Assembly (NCBI GenBank): GCA_963749875.1
Contig: CAVVOX010000002.1
Location: 1,240,001 to 1,304,000, forward strand
DNA: 64,000 nt
From: JAHQVI01 sp963749875
GTDB taxonomy: Bacteria; Pseudomonadota; Alphaproteobacteria; Rhizobiales; Rhodomicrobiaceae
Reading direction: 5' to 3'
Part shown: piece by piece, positions 9,166-17,863 of the stretch
Numbering within the stretch: position 1 is the first letter of the stretch
Layout of the letters: every line of letters starts with the position of its first letter
Position numbers and translations under genes: made by a program
The notes under the pieces: generated by a model
The model's input: only the letters and a program-made list of their open reading frames with translations
The model's database searches: none
Told to the model about the DNA's origin: nothing

Positions 9166-9555
9166 TCAGTCCTTGGGAAGTTCCACGATGCGCGAATAGC
9201 CGCCGAGGAGGTGAATGAGATCGAGAAAGTCCACCCCGGCGTATTCTTTGATGATGTATCCCGCGACATTGAGATCGTAGGCGGTATGCATATCCGATTC
9301 GTGCTTGGAGGTAGTCAGTATAAAGACGACCGCGCTCTTGAGGTGCTCATCCTCCCGCAGATGCCCGACAAGCGTAAGCCCGTCCATACGGGGCATGTTG
9401 ATATCCACCAGGAGGATCAAAGGTCCCCTTATCGGCTCTCTTCCGTTTGTGCCCCGCAGCATTTCCAGCGCTTCCACGCCATCGATCGCCCGGATCAGCT
9501 TGTTGTCGCCGTCGTCATCCTCGACGAGCAGGATCGTGACTTCTCTGCCGGACAT
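9166..9555 (-). CDS. CheY-like response regulator (Rcp1-like) with shortened N-terminal part
   Basis: A 129-residue single receiver domain. ILLVEDDDGD gives the acidic pocket, LLVDINMPRMDG the phosphorylated Asp, FILTTSKHESD the conserved Thr/Ser and YIIKEYAGVDF the conserved Lys; the tail GGYSRIVELP is typical of Rcp1-like regulators that partner bacteriophytochrome-type kinases. Compared with the family, about 18-20 residues (helix 1 and strand 2) are missing between DDDGDN and KLIRAIDGVEALEM; the loss keeps the frame. The remaining protein may not fold normally. Placed between two kinases, with its start 2 bases from the upstream stop. Confidence 0.75.
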   Translation of the reverse strand: MSGREVTILLVEDDDGDNKLIRAIDGVEALEMLRGTNGREPIRGPLILLVDINMPRMDGLTLVGHLREDEHLKSAVVFILTTSKHESDMHTAYDLNVAGYIIKEYAGVDFLDLIHLLGGYSRIVELPKD

Positions 9556-9557
9556 TC

Positions 9558-11892
9558 TTACGCGGCCCTTTCTGAACTGGTGTTGACATGTTGTTCCTTC
9601 GGCCAGGTGAATATGAACGCCGTGCCGCGGCCGGGGCCGGACTCGACAGAGATCTCGCCGCCGAAGCGTTCGAGGATTTTTTTCACGAGCGCCAATCCCA
9701 TGCCGCTGCCCTCGACCTTGTCGCGCGGCTTCAATGTCTGGAACATTCCGAAAATCTTCTCCTGAAACTCGGGCGGAATTCCCGGGCCGTCATCCTTGAC
9801 CGTGAATCGGAAGAATTGCCCCGTCTCCGCGCCGTCGATTTCGATGGTTCCGTTTTCCCGGTCGTGATGCTTAATGGCGTTGCCGATGAGGTTCTGGAAT
9901 ATCTGTTGCAGCGGCGAGTTGCTGACCTGAATGGCGCTCAGAGCGTCCGCAATCGTGACGTTCATCGTCTCACGCGGTGCCAGCATGACCAGCACGTCTT
10001 CGATCAAACTGCGGGCGTCGACAATCTCCTCGTCGAGCTTGGTCGTCCTGCCGACACGGGAATATTCTAAAAGATCGTCGAGCAGCTTCTCCATCCGCCT
10101 CACGCGGTTCCTGAGCAGCGCTAGGTTCTCGCGATCGTCATCGCCGAGCTTGTCCTTGAGATCCTCCTCCAGCCAGCGTGAGGCATTGTCGATCGCCCGC
10201 AGCGGCGCCTTGAGATCATGCGATGCGACATAGGCGAACTGGTCCAGTTCCTGATTGGAACGCTTAAGCTCCGCCGCATAATGTTCGACATTGCGCCGGA
10301 TATTCATGACCGCGGTCATGTCACGGATGATGCCGGTGGATATCCGCCGGTCTCCGATACGCCCTTCACCGATGGCAAGCGCCACCGGGAAAATCGTACC
10401 GTCCTTGTGCTTGGCTTCCTCGTCGCAAATCGTGCCGATATAGGTTTTCACCCCGGTTTCACGATAGGCGCGAAGATAATCATCATGCTTCTCGCCGACC
10501 GCGTCCGGCATGAGGATCGACACATTGCTGCCGATCAGCTCATCGCGCTCATAGCCGAACTGCTCCGAGCAGGCCGGGTTTATTTGTTCGATGGTGCCAC
10601 GGTCATCGATGATGACGACAGCGTCCGCGCAAGTGGCGATGAAGGCCTCGAACTGTGCCGAAAGTCTCGTTCGATCCGCGTGGGACAGATCGAGCTGTTC
10701 GATCAGGTGACGGAAGGCTCGCGCCATTTCGCCAACCTCGTCATTAAGCTCGACCGGGAGTTCTGATCTTGGCTGGGTCGCGTGTCCCCGCAGCGAGGGC
10801 TTTCATGCCCTCGGTCATCTGGACCATGGGTTTGGTCAGGTGATTGCTGAACAGAGCAGCCGCCGCGATCGAGGCAATCACAAGCAGCACCACCAGGGTC
10901 ACATTCCGATCGGCAAGCAGGAGGGTCTCGGCCAGCAGTTCGGATTTGGGCACCATAAGAAATGCGCCGATGGACGCCTTCGAAGGAGGCGTGGCGACTT
11001 CCCGGCGATGGAAATATCCGATGCGGTCCTTTTCCGAAATTCTGCCCTCAATCTGGGCATTGGTCAGGAAGTCCTGCAGGAAAGAGGGAGGCGGTCCGCT
11101 CCAATGTCCCGCAACTTCAAGGTCGGAAATGACGCCCGGGCGATCCCGGAATAGATAATTGCCCAAATTGTCCGAGATATAGATTTCGTCTTTGACGTCC
11201 AGGGACCGTACCGCATTTCTGAGCATCTGCTCATAATTTGCGTTGATCACGATCATGCCGAAGCGGCGACCCAGATCGTCAAAGACCGGGAGTATCGCGC
11301 GAATGGTCGGGATCAATTGCGGGGTGATCGCGCCCCGTTCCCGGTCATAGGTGACCTCGGAGAAATAGACCGCTTCCGGCAGGAGTTCGCTGCCGGGACG
11401 AAAATAGCGTTCCTGGGCCTTCTGCTGCAGATTTTCCGGCGCCACGACTTCGATCTTGCCATTCTGATCTTTGTTCACGCGGACCAGCTCGCGCCCGTCA
11501 TCGGCCAGGCCGATATATCGGATTTGGGTGTAGATGGGCCGCGCCTTGATCAGTGAGACGAAGTTCGCACTCAGGCGGCTGGCCCAGAGCTTTTGCGTCG
11601 AACCGTTTCGCGGATCGATGCCGCCGTTCCTCATTGCATAAATCACGCCGAGAACAGGGGGACTGTGTGCAAGAACGAAGGCGTCATTCTTCATCTTGTT
11701 ATAGGCCGCCTCGACCTTGAGCGAGGCAATGCGGGTCTGCCCGGCGAGCTTGGCTATCGCCTTTTCCAAGGCAATCTCTCGTGTGAGCTGAAAATTGAGA
11801 CCGCCGATCAGCGCGGTGCCGAAGAATGCCGTGCCGCTGACGAGCAATATGATCTTTGAGCATAAGGACAGATTCGGTCGAAATAGCTTCAT
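9558..11892 (-). pseudogene. Membrane sensor histidine kinase (extracellular sensor, HAMP, PAS), one frameshift
   Basis: Starting MKLFRPNLSLCSKIILLVSG, it has a first membrane helix, a long periplasmic double-Cache-like region of about 270 residues, a second membrane helix (VTLVVLLVIASIAAAALF) and a HAMP domain (HLTKPMVQMTEGMKALAAG). The frame then breaks near 10762 and continues as LPVELNDEVGEMARAFRHLI, the rest of HAMP, followed by PAS (IIDDRGTIEQINPACSEQFG), HisKA (VASHDLKAPLRAIDNASRWL) and ATPase domains (LIGNAIKHH, DDGPGIP, GSGMGLALVKK). Removing one A in GAACTC joins the halves as AKIRLPVEL and gives exactly 778 codons. First gene of the signalling operon. The open frame extends to 12084 but homology starts near 11892. 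Confidence 0.75.
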
Positions 11893-12188
11893 CAACGTCT
11901 CGGTCTGGGCGCAATAGACCTCTCCGCCGGTCGCGTAGGAGACGGGCCACGATCCGATGTTTAGTCGCAAACCAATAAGGACGAATTGACGCCGACATTC
12001 GAATTGTATACGTGCAAATGAACCTTGCCTGAAGCTGGCCTCATCTAAGCTGCCCCTTGATCGCTGGGCCCTCTCCAGCATCACTTATCTGCTGATCGGA
12101 ATGTTCGGATAATAGAACGAAGTGAGTTTCAAAGCGCCGGCTGCGAATATCCTTTGATAGGCGGGCGGCGAAGCAGGTAAGTTGAGCT

Positions 12189-13109
12189 ATGGCTGATACA
12201 TTACCGATGCGCGGGGTTCTCGCGCCCGTCGTCACGCCGTTCACGGCAAATCTGGAGCCGGATCTCGACCGGCTCATCCGCCATTGCCGCTGGCTGCTCT
12301 CCCATGATTGCGGTCTTGCCGTATTCGGCACGAATAGCGAGGGCAACTCGCTGTCGGTGGAGGAAAAGATCGAGCTGATGAACGGGCTGGTCGCCGCCGG
12401 GATCGATCCGGCGCGCATGATGCCCGGCACCGGATGCTGCGCATTACCCGACACGGTGCGCCTCTCCAAGCACGCAACCGCGCTCGGTTGCGGCGGCGTG
12501 CTGATGCTGCCGCCCTTCTATTATAAGGATGTGAGCGACGAAGGGCTCTACCGGGCCGTTGCCGAAACCATCGAACATGTCGGCGAGTCAAAGCTGCGCA
12601 TCTATCTTTATCATATCCCGCCCGTCGCCCAGGTCGGCTTCAGCCTCGATCTGATCGAGCGGCTCATCAAGGATTTCCCCGTCACGATCGCCGGCATCAA
12701 GGACAGCTCGGGCGACTGGACCAACACCAAGGCGATGCTCGAGCGTTTTCCGGGCTGGGGCATTTTCGCCGGCAGCGAGACGTTCCTGCTGGAGACGCTG
12801 CGCCAGGGCGGGGCAGGGTGTATCGCCGCGACCTGCAACATCAATGCGCCCGCCATTGTGGATCTGGAGCGCCATTGGCGGGAGCCGGACGCGGAAGAGC
12901 GGCAGGCGGCCTGCACGCGCCTGCGTGAACAGGTCATGCGCTACCCGATGATCCCGGCGCTCAAAGGCGCCATCGCCCATTTCTCCGCTGATCGTGACTG
13001 GCGGCATGTGCGGCCGCCTCTCGTTCCGCTCGACGAGCCAGTCATCGCGCAGCTCGGCGGCGAGCTTAAGTCAGCCGGCTTTGCCATGCCTGGCCTCGTG
13101 GCCGGATAG
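12189..13109 (+). CDS. DapA-family (dihydrodipicolinate synthase-like) lyase or synthase
   Basis: A 306-residue class I aldolase-type barrel. GVLAPVVTPFTANLEPD opens the barrel, FGTNSEGNSLSVEEKIE is the pyruvate-carboxylate site (the usual GTTGE is here GTNSEG), YLYHIPPVAQ carries the catalytic Tyr and AGIKDSSGDW the Schiff-base Lys near residue 168. Relatives in catabolic clusters cleave or dehydrate keto acids rather than make lysine, and the context with an acyl-CoA synthetase and dehydrogenases supports a catabolic role. The real substrate is unknown. It is divergent from the kinase operon. Confidence 0.8.
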   Translation: MADTLPMRGVLAPVVTPFTANLEPDLDRLIRHCRWLLSHDCGLAVFGTNSEGNSLSVEEKIELMNGLVAAGIDPARMMPGTGCCALPDTVRLSKHATALGCGGVLMLPPFYYKDVSDEGLYRAVAETIEHVGESKLRIYLYHIPPVAQVGFSLDLIERLIKDFPVTIAGIKDSSGDWTNTKAMLERFPGWGIFAGSETFLLETLRQGGAGCIAATCNINAPAIVDLERHWREPDAEERQAACTRLREQVMRYPMIPALKGAIAHFSADRDWRHVRPPLVPLDEPVIAQLGGELKSAGFAMPGLVAG

Positions 13110-13301
13110 GCGGCCTGCTGCTGATGGCGTGCGTATCGGGCCATGAGTGCGGCGCGCATTTTTCCCTCGATTCTTCGCCAAACCCAGGCGACCATAGGCC
13201 TGAAGCCATAACAATGCGCGCCCGTTTCCGGCCGGACCGGGACGGACGCCAAAAATGAGGCCGCGAAGGGCAAGCGCGGCATGTGCAGACAGGAGGAAGC
13301 A

Positions 13302-14963
13302 ATGGATGGCTTGATCATGAATGTTCCGCTGACGATCTCGTCAATTCTGGAACATGCGGAAATCAACAGCCATGATAGCGAGATCGTCAGCCGCAACACA
13401 GAAGGGGGCGGCATCCACCGTTACACCTATCGCGACGCGGCGCGGTGCAGCCGGCAGCTGGCGAACGCGCTTCGCAACAAGCTCGGCATCAATGCCGGAG
13501 ATCGCATCGCAACGCTTGCCTGGAACAATCATCGCCATTTCGAGACTTATTATGCCGTCTCCGGCAGCGGCTGCGTCCTGCACACGCTCAACCCGCGCCT
13601 CCATCCCGAGCAGTTCATCTACATCGTCAACCATGCGGAAGATGTCGCGCTCTTCGTCGACAAGACCTTCCTGCCGCTGGTTCAGGCGGTCCATCCGAAG
13701 CTGACCACGCTGAAGCACGTCATTGTCCTGTCGCCGAAATCGGACCTGCCGGACAACTCACCGCTGCCGCTGACCTCCTATGACGAGCTGATCGGCGATC
13801 AGTCGGATGAGTATCAATGGCCGGAGCTGGATGAGAATACCGCCGCCGCCATGTGCTACACCTCCGGCACCACGGGCAATCCGAAGGGCGTTCTTTACAG
13901 CCACCGCTCCACGGTGCTGCATGCGATGGCGGCCTGTACGCCGGCGGCCATCGGCATTTCCTCGCAAAACTGCATTCTGCCTGTCGTGCCGATGTTCCAC
14001 GTCAATGCCTGGGGCATTCCCTATTCGGGCGCTATGGCGGGGGCCAAGCTAGTGCTTCCCGGGCCTGGGCTCGACGGCAAGTCGCTTTATGAGCTGATCG
14101 ACGGGGAAAAGGTCGACTTGCTGCTCGGTGTGCCGACGGTCTGGCTGAACCTCTTGAACTATTGCGATAAGGAAAACCTCACGCTGACATCGGCGAAGCG
14201 GGCCGTGATCGGCGGTTCGGCCGCGCCGGAGGCGATGAGCCGCGCCTTCCAGGAAAAGCATGGCGTCTTTGTCATTCACGCCTGGGGCATGACCGAAATG
14301 TCCCCGCTCGGTACGACCAATTCCCCGAGCCGCTACAGCGACAGCCTGACGCTCGAAGAGCGCTACAAGCTGCAGACGAAGCAGGGCCGCGCGGTATTCG
14401 GCGTGCAAATGCGGATTGCCGGGCCGGACGGCGCACCGGCGCCCCATGACGGCAAGACGTCCGGGCGCCTGCTTGTTCGCGGACCGTGGATCGCCAGTGG
14501 CTACTATAAGGAGAGCGAGGCGGCGGCCTGGAAGGATGGTTGGTTCGATACGGGCGATATTGCGACGATCGATCCGAACGGCTTCCTCAATATCGTCGAT
14601 CGCGCCAAGGACATCATCAAGTCGGGCGGCGAGTGGATCAGCTCGGTCGATGTGGAGAATGTCGCGATGAGCCATCCGGCGATTGCCGAATGCGCCGTCG
14701 TCGGCCTGCCGCATCCGCAATGGGCCGAGCGGCCATTGCTCGTCGTCGTGCTCAGGGAAGGCGCAAGCGCGAGCAAGGACGACATTCTGAGCTATCTCGG
14801 CGAGCGGCTGGTCAAATGGTGGCTGCCGGACGAGGTCGTCTTCGTCGACCAGCTTCCGCATACGGCGACCGGCAAGGTGTTGAAACGGCAAATCCGCCAG
14901 GATTATCAGAGCCTCTATGAAGGGCAGGCCGGTGAAGGTGACGTCACGGCGGCCGGCCAGTAA
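13302..14963 (+). CDS. Acyl-CoA synthetase (AMP-forming, medium/long-chain type)
   Basis: A 553-residue adenylate-forming enzyme that activates a carboxylic acid with ATP and CoA. AMP-binding P-loop YTSGTTGNPKGVLYSHRS, A5 motif HAWGMTEMSPLG, A7 GWFDTGDIATID, A8 hinge DRAKDIIKSGGEWISS and the A10 lysine motif PHTATGKVLK are all present. Start chosen at the ATG 13302, five bases after AGGAGG; an in-frame ATG at 13281 precedes that site. The closest named relatives act on fatty or aromatic-chain acids. Followed by MaoC hydratase, SDR and cyclase genes on the same strand, which suggests a CoA-dependent degradation route. Confidence 0.88.
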   Translation: MDGLIMNVPLTISSILEHAEINSHDSEIVSRNTEGGGIHRYTYRDAARCSRQLANALRNKLGINAGDRIATLAWNNHRHFETYYAVSGSGCVLHTLNPRLHPEQFIYIVNHAEDVALFVDKTFLPLVQAVHPKLTTLKHVIVLSPKSDLPDNSPLPLTSYDELIGDQSDEYQWPELDENTAAAMCYTSGTTGNPKGVLYSHRSTVLHAMAACTPAAIGISSQNCILPVVPMFHVNAWGIPYSGAMAGAKLVLPGPGLDGKSLYELIDGEKVDLLLGVPTVWLNLLNYCDKENLTLTSAKRAVIGGSAAPEAMSRAFQEKHGVFVIHAWGMTEMSPLGTTNSPSRYSDSLTLEERYKLQTKQGRAVFGVQMRIAGPDGAPAPHDGKTSGRLLVRGPWIASGYYKESEAAAWKDGWFDTGDIATIDPNGFLNIVDRAKDIIKSGGEWISSVDVENVAMSHPAIAECAVVGLPHPQWAERPLLVVVLREGASASKDDILSYLGERLVKWWLPDEVVFVDQLPHTATGKVLKRQIRQDYQSLYEGQAGEGDVTAAGQ

Positions 14964-15084
14964 GGGGACGGCGCAGGGCGCATTCCATAATGGGATTGAA
15001 GGAGGCCGCCCGCCGCCACGTTTCGCTGCGGCGGGTCGCTTGGCGCATGAGGATGTCCGAAATCCCGCGCAAGGAGACCGTTCG

Positions 15085-15558
15085 ATGAGTGAGCGCCGCA
15101 TAATCCCGGCCGCCGATATAAAGAAAATGGCCGGTCAGGAGATCGGCGTTTCGAAATGGTTCGACATAAGCCAGGAGCGGATCGACGGCTTCGCGGACGT
15201 AACCGAAGACTGGCAATATATTCACGTCGATCCGGAACGCGCCGCCGGCACGCCCTTCGGCGGTACGATCGCGCATGGCTTTCTGACGCTGTCGATGCTC
15301 TCCGCCATGGCCGTGGATGCCGTGCCCCGGCTCGAGAATGCGGTGATGGGCGTCAATTACGGCTTCGACAAGATCCGCTTTCTCTCGCCGGTGCCTTCAG
15401 GGGCCCGCATTCGCGCAAGGTTCACGGTCATCTCCGCCCGTGAGCTGAAGCCTGGCGAGATGACGATGAAGTACAAGGCCGAGGTCGAGATCGAAGGCAG
15501 GGACCGCCCCGCGCTCATGGCCGAATGGATATCGCGGCAATATTTCCGCGCAGATTAG
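15085..15558 (+). CDS. MaoC-family hydratase (enoyl-CoA hydratase type)
   Basis: A 157-residue hot-dog-fold protein. The hydratase 2 motif is present as DVTEDWQYIHVDPERAAGTP followed by GGTIAHGFLTLSML, giving the catalytic Asp and His of R-specific enoyl-CoA hydratases. Start ATG 15085 sits eight bases after AAGGAG. The stop codon TAG overlaps the first bases of the tandem repeat copies (the repeat itself reads TAGATCAACC), so the repeat supplies or exactly abuts the stop. Likely hydrates an enoyl-CoA made from the acid activated by the preceding synthetase. Confidence 0.85.
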   Translation: MSERRIIPAADIKKMAGQEIGVSKWFDISQERIDGFADVTEDWQYIHVDPERAAGTPFGGTIAHGFLTLSMLSAMAVDAVPRLENAVMGVNYGFDKIRFLSPVPSGARIRARFTVISARELKPGEMTMKYKAEVEIEGRDRPALMAEWISRQYFRAD

Positions 15559-15658
15559 ATCAACCCTCGTTCAAGTGGAATCACTTGGACGAGGTTAAGT
15601 TGATCTACATCAATAGGTTAGCGCAACTGTCCGCGTCCAATTGGACGCGCGTTGCGCT
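15557..15658 (+). repeat. Bi-hairpin palindromic repeat, copy C (tandem unit 1)
   Basis: First unit of a head-to-tail pair with a period of exactly 102 bases. First hairpin from AGATCAACCCTCGTTCAAG to CTTGGACGAGG...TTGATCT, then a spacer (ACATCAATAGGTTA) and a second palindrome CGCGTCCAATTGGACGCG bounded by GCGCAAC and GTTGCGC. An open frame crosses both units and reads the peptide phrases DQPSFKWNHLDEVKLIYINR and LAQLSASNWTRVAL. It starts at the maoC stop codon. Confidence 0.9.
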
Positions 15659-15760
15659 AGATCAACCCTCGTTCAAGTGGAATCGCTTGAACGAGGTTAA
15701 GTTGATCTACATCAATAGGTTAGCGCAACTGTCCGCGTCCAATTGGACGCGCGTTGCGCT
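15659..15760 (+). repeat. Bi-hairpin palindromic repeat, copy D (tandem unit 2)
   Basis: Second unit, almost identical to copy C; the visible differences lie in the loop-side of the first hairpin (ATCGCTTGAACG instead of ATCACTTGGACG). The near-identity shows a recent tandem duplication. It ends about 40 bases before the start codon of the SDR gene, so the pair separates maoC from the next gene and adds four strong hairpins to the message. Confidence 0.9.
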
Positions 15761-15802
15761 GGAGGAAGCGCCCTCGAGGCGGCAGCCAGGAGAGGAAACC
15801 CT

Positions 15803-16582
15803 ATGCGCTTCAAGACCATGAGCGTGCTCATCACGGGTGCGGCGAGTGGTTTCGGCCGTCTTGCGGCGGAGCGTTTCGCCGAGGAAGGCGCGAAGTTGAC
15901 GCTGCAGGATATTTCCGGGGACGGCCTTGCCGAAACGGCCGAGCGCGTGCGCTCGCGCGGCGGCGAAGTGGCGACGCTCGTCGGCGATGTGAGCGAGGAG
16001 TCCCATGCGAAGGCGCTGGTCGAGCTGGCCGCCAAAACATACAGCCGTCTGGATATCGCCCTCAACAATGCCGGGATCGCCGGCGGCATGGCGACCATTC
16101 CCGACATCACGGCGGACGCCTTCGACCGGATCATGGCGGTGAATGCGCGGGGCGTCTTCCTCGGCATGAAATACCAGATCCCGCAAATGGCCGAAGCGGG
16201 CGGCGGCGCGATCCTCAATACCGCCTCTGCGGCGGGTCTGGTCGGCGCGGGTCATCTCGGAGCTTACGCCGCATCGAAACATGCCGTCGTCGGGCTGACG
16301 CGCGCGGCGGCCGATGAATGCGCGCGCCACAATATCCGCGTCAATGCGATCTGCCCTTCCTTCGCCGCCACCCCGATGGTGGAGCGCCTTGCCGACGCCA
16401 TGTCCGCCGGACGCAATCTCAGCCGCGAAGAGTCTTTCACGCGCATTGCCAGCCGTGTGCCCATGCGCCGCGTCGCGACACCGGAAGAGGTCGTGCAGGC
16501 GATGCTCTGGACTGTCTCGCCGGAGAACAGCTTCATGACAGGCCAGGCGGTGTCCATCGACGGCGGATTGACGGCGATCTGA
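15803..16582 (+). CDS. Short-chain dehydrogenase/reductase (SDR)
   Basis: A 259-residue classical SDR. The NAD(P)-binding loop TGAASGFGRLAAERF, the NNAGIAGG motif, the active-site Ser in TASAAG and the Tyr-Lys pair in YAASKHAV are all in place; the C-terminal MTGQAVSIDGG is standard. The start ATG 15803 follows AGGAGAGG at proper distance; the open frame upstream runs into the repeat. Acts in the cytosol as an alcohol or 3-hydroxyacyl oxidoreductase. Following the acyl-CoA synthetase and MaoC hydratase it would fit the 3-hydroxyacyl-CoA dehydrogenase step. Confidence 0.85.
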   Translation: MRFKTMSVLITGAASGFGRLAAERFAEEGAKLTLQDISGDGLAETAERVRSRGGEVATLVGDVSEESHAKALVELAAKTYSRLDIALNNAGIAGGMATIPDITADAFDRIMAVNARGVFLGMKYQIPQMAEAGGGAILNTASAAGLVGAGHLGAYAASKHAVVGLTRAAADECARHNIRVNAICPSFAATPMVERLADAMSAGRNLSREESFTRIASRVPMRRVATPEEVVQAMLWTVSPENSFMTGQAVSIDGGLTAI

Positions 16583-16629
16583 GGCCCGCTTCATGGAAAG
16601 CAAATGAACGACACAGGGAACGAACGCCA

Positions 16630-17658
16630 ATGCGCTGGAAGAACAGACCGGAAGGCTCGAACTGGGGCGATTTCGGCCCCGATGACGAGGTCGGCAGGCT
16701 TAATCTGCTGACGCCCGAAAAAGTGCGCCAGGGCATCGCCGAAGTCCGCGAGGGGCGAAGCTTCTGCCTGTCGCTGCCGCTCGACTATCCGGGCGGCAAT
16801 GTTCTCAATGCCGTGCGCTATCCGCCGCAGCGTCTCGCAACCGTCTCGGCCGATGGCGGGCCGCGCTATCTCCTGCCGCTCTCGGCGACGAATCCCGAAT
16901 TCACCGATGTCGTTTGTGACGATCGTGTCGTGATGCACACGCAATATTCGACGCAATGGGACGCGCTCTCGCACATGGGCTCCGAATTCGATGCGGATGG
17001 GGACGGCGTGGCAGAGCCGGTCTTCTATAATGGATGGCGGGGCGGCGAGGACATCGTGCTCGAGGGCGGTGACGGCGAGTGCGGCGCGTTCGAGGGCGCG
17101 GAAGCCAGGCGGCTCGGCATCGAAAAGATGGCCGAACGCTGCGTCCAGGGCCGCGCGGTTCTGATCGACTTCCACGCCATTCATGGCGACGCGAAGTTCA
17201 ATATCGGCTTTGACGGGCTTAACGAAGCAATGCGGGCGCAGAATGTGACCGTCGAGCCGGGAGACATGGTCTGCTTTCACACCGGCTTTGCACGCAAGAT
17301 CCTGGAAATGAACCGTCAGCCGAGCAAGGAGGTGCTGCATAATTCCTGCGCGGCGCTCGATGGCCGCGATCCGCGCCTGCAGGAATGGGTGCGCGATAGC
17401 GGCGCCGCCGTGCTGATCGCCGACAATTACGCCGTTGAGCGGTTTCCCGGCCGCGTGGTCGAGGGGCGGCGTGCGCTTCTGCCGCTGCATGAGCTGTGCC
17501 TGTTCAAGCTCGGCATCCATCTCGGCGAATTATGGTGGCTCAGTGAACTGACCGATTATCTGCGTGCAGCGGGACGGACGCGGTTTCTCCTGACCGCGCC
17601 GCCTTTGCGGCTGCCGGGCGCGGTCGGCTCGCCGGTCACGCCGATCGCCACCGTCTGA
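16630..17658 (+). CDS. Cyclase-family metal-dependent hydrolase (kynurenine formamidase fold)
   Basis: A 342-residue member of the cyclase / KynB fold. The metal motif appears as HTQYSTQWDALSHMG (in place of the HxGTHxDxPxH form), and FHTGFARK and DNYAVERFP complete the active site. These enzymes hydrolyse amide or lactone bonds of small molecules using bound Mn or Zn. Start ATG 16630 at MRWKNRPEGSNW, the typical beginning (WGRWGPDDEXG-like here as WGDFGPDDEVG). Downstream of the SDR by 47 bases, so probably in the same transcript. Substrate not known. Confidence 0.82.
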   Translation: MRWKNRPEGSNWGDFGPDDEVGRLNLLTPEKVRQGIAEVREGRSFCLSLPLDYPGGNVLNAVRYPPQRLATVSADGGPRYLLPLSATNPEFTDVVCDDRVVMHTQYSTQWDALSHMGSEFDADGDGVAEPVFYNGWRGGEDIVLEGGDGECGAFEGAEARRLGIEKMAERCVQGRAVLIDFHAIHGDAKFNIGFDGLNEAMRAQNVTVEPGDMVCFHTGFARKILEMNRQPSKEVLHNSCAALDGRDPRLQEWVRDSGAAVLIADNYAVERFPGRVVEGRRALLPLHELCLFKLGIHLGELWWLSELTDYLRAAGRTRFLLTAPPLRLPGAVGSPVTPIATV

Positions 17659-17695
17659 CCGGCCTCCGCATCGAATTTTGCGGGACTGATCTGTG

Positions 17696-17863
17696 TCAGG
17701 AGAGGTCTGCGAAACAGACATGTTCCGCGTCGCCCCGGCCGAAGAGCCGGGACCCATTCGCCTGACAACTCGCCGAAGCGCTTGTCGACAGGCGATTGGA
17801 TCCCGGACAGCCCTTCGGGCTTCCGGGATGACGAATTGAGAGCCCGTTTCGCAGACCTCTCCT
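17696..17863. repeat. Intergenic element with 18-base terminal inverted repeats
   Basis: AGGAGAGGTCTGCGAAAC (17698-17715) and its exact reverse complement (17846-17863) bound about 130 bases that contain two hairpins: CCGGCCGAAGAGCCGG and a longer one around TCCCGGACAGCCC / GGGCTTCCGGGA. The layout resembles a small non-autonomous mobile element or a composite of alphaproteobacterial palindromic units. It lies between two convergent genes and its right end touches the stop codon of the thiamine-diphosphate enzyme gene. Confidence 0.7.

Noticed and set aside
12003..12012. TTGTATACGT near the divergent kinase/DapA-like promoters, similar to the kdu operator core
   Set aside because: Single half-site without an inverted partner; likely chance.
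15557..15760. Tandem repeats as a possible CRISPR array
   Set aside because: Only two units, no spacers and internal palindromes; no cas genes nearby.
15525..15821. 98-codon frame across the tandem repeats
   Set aside because: It has no ribosome site and begins inside maoC; it reflects the open frame of the repeat, not an independent gene.
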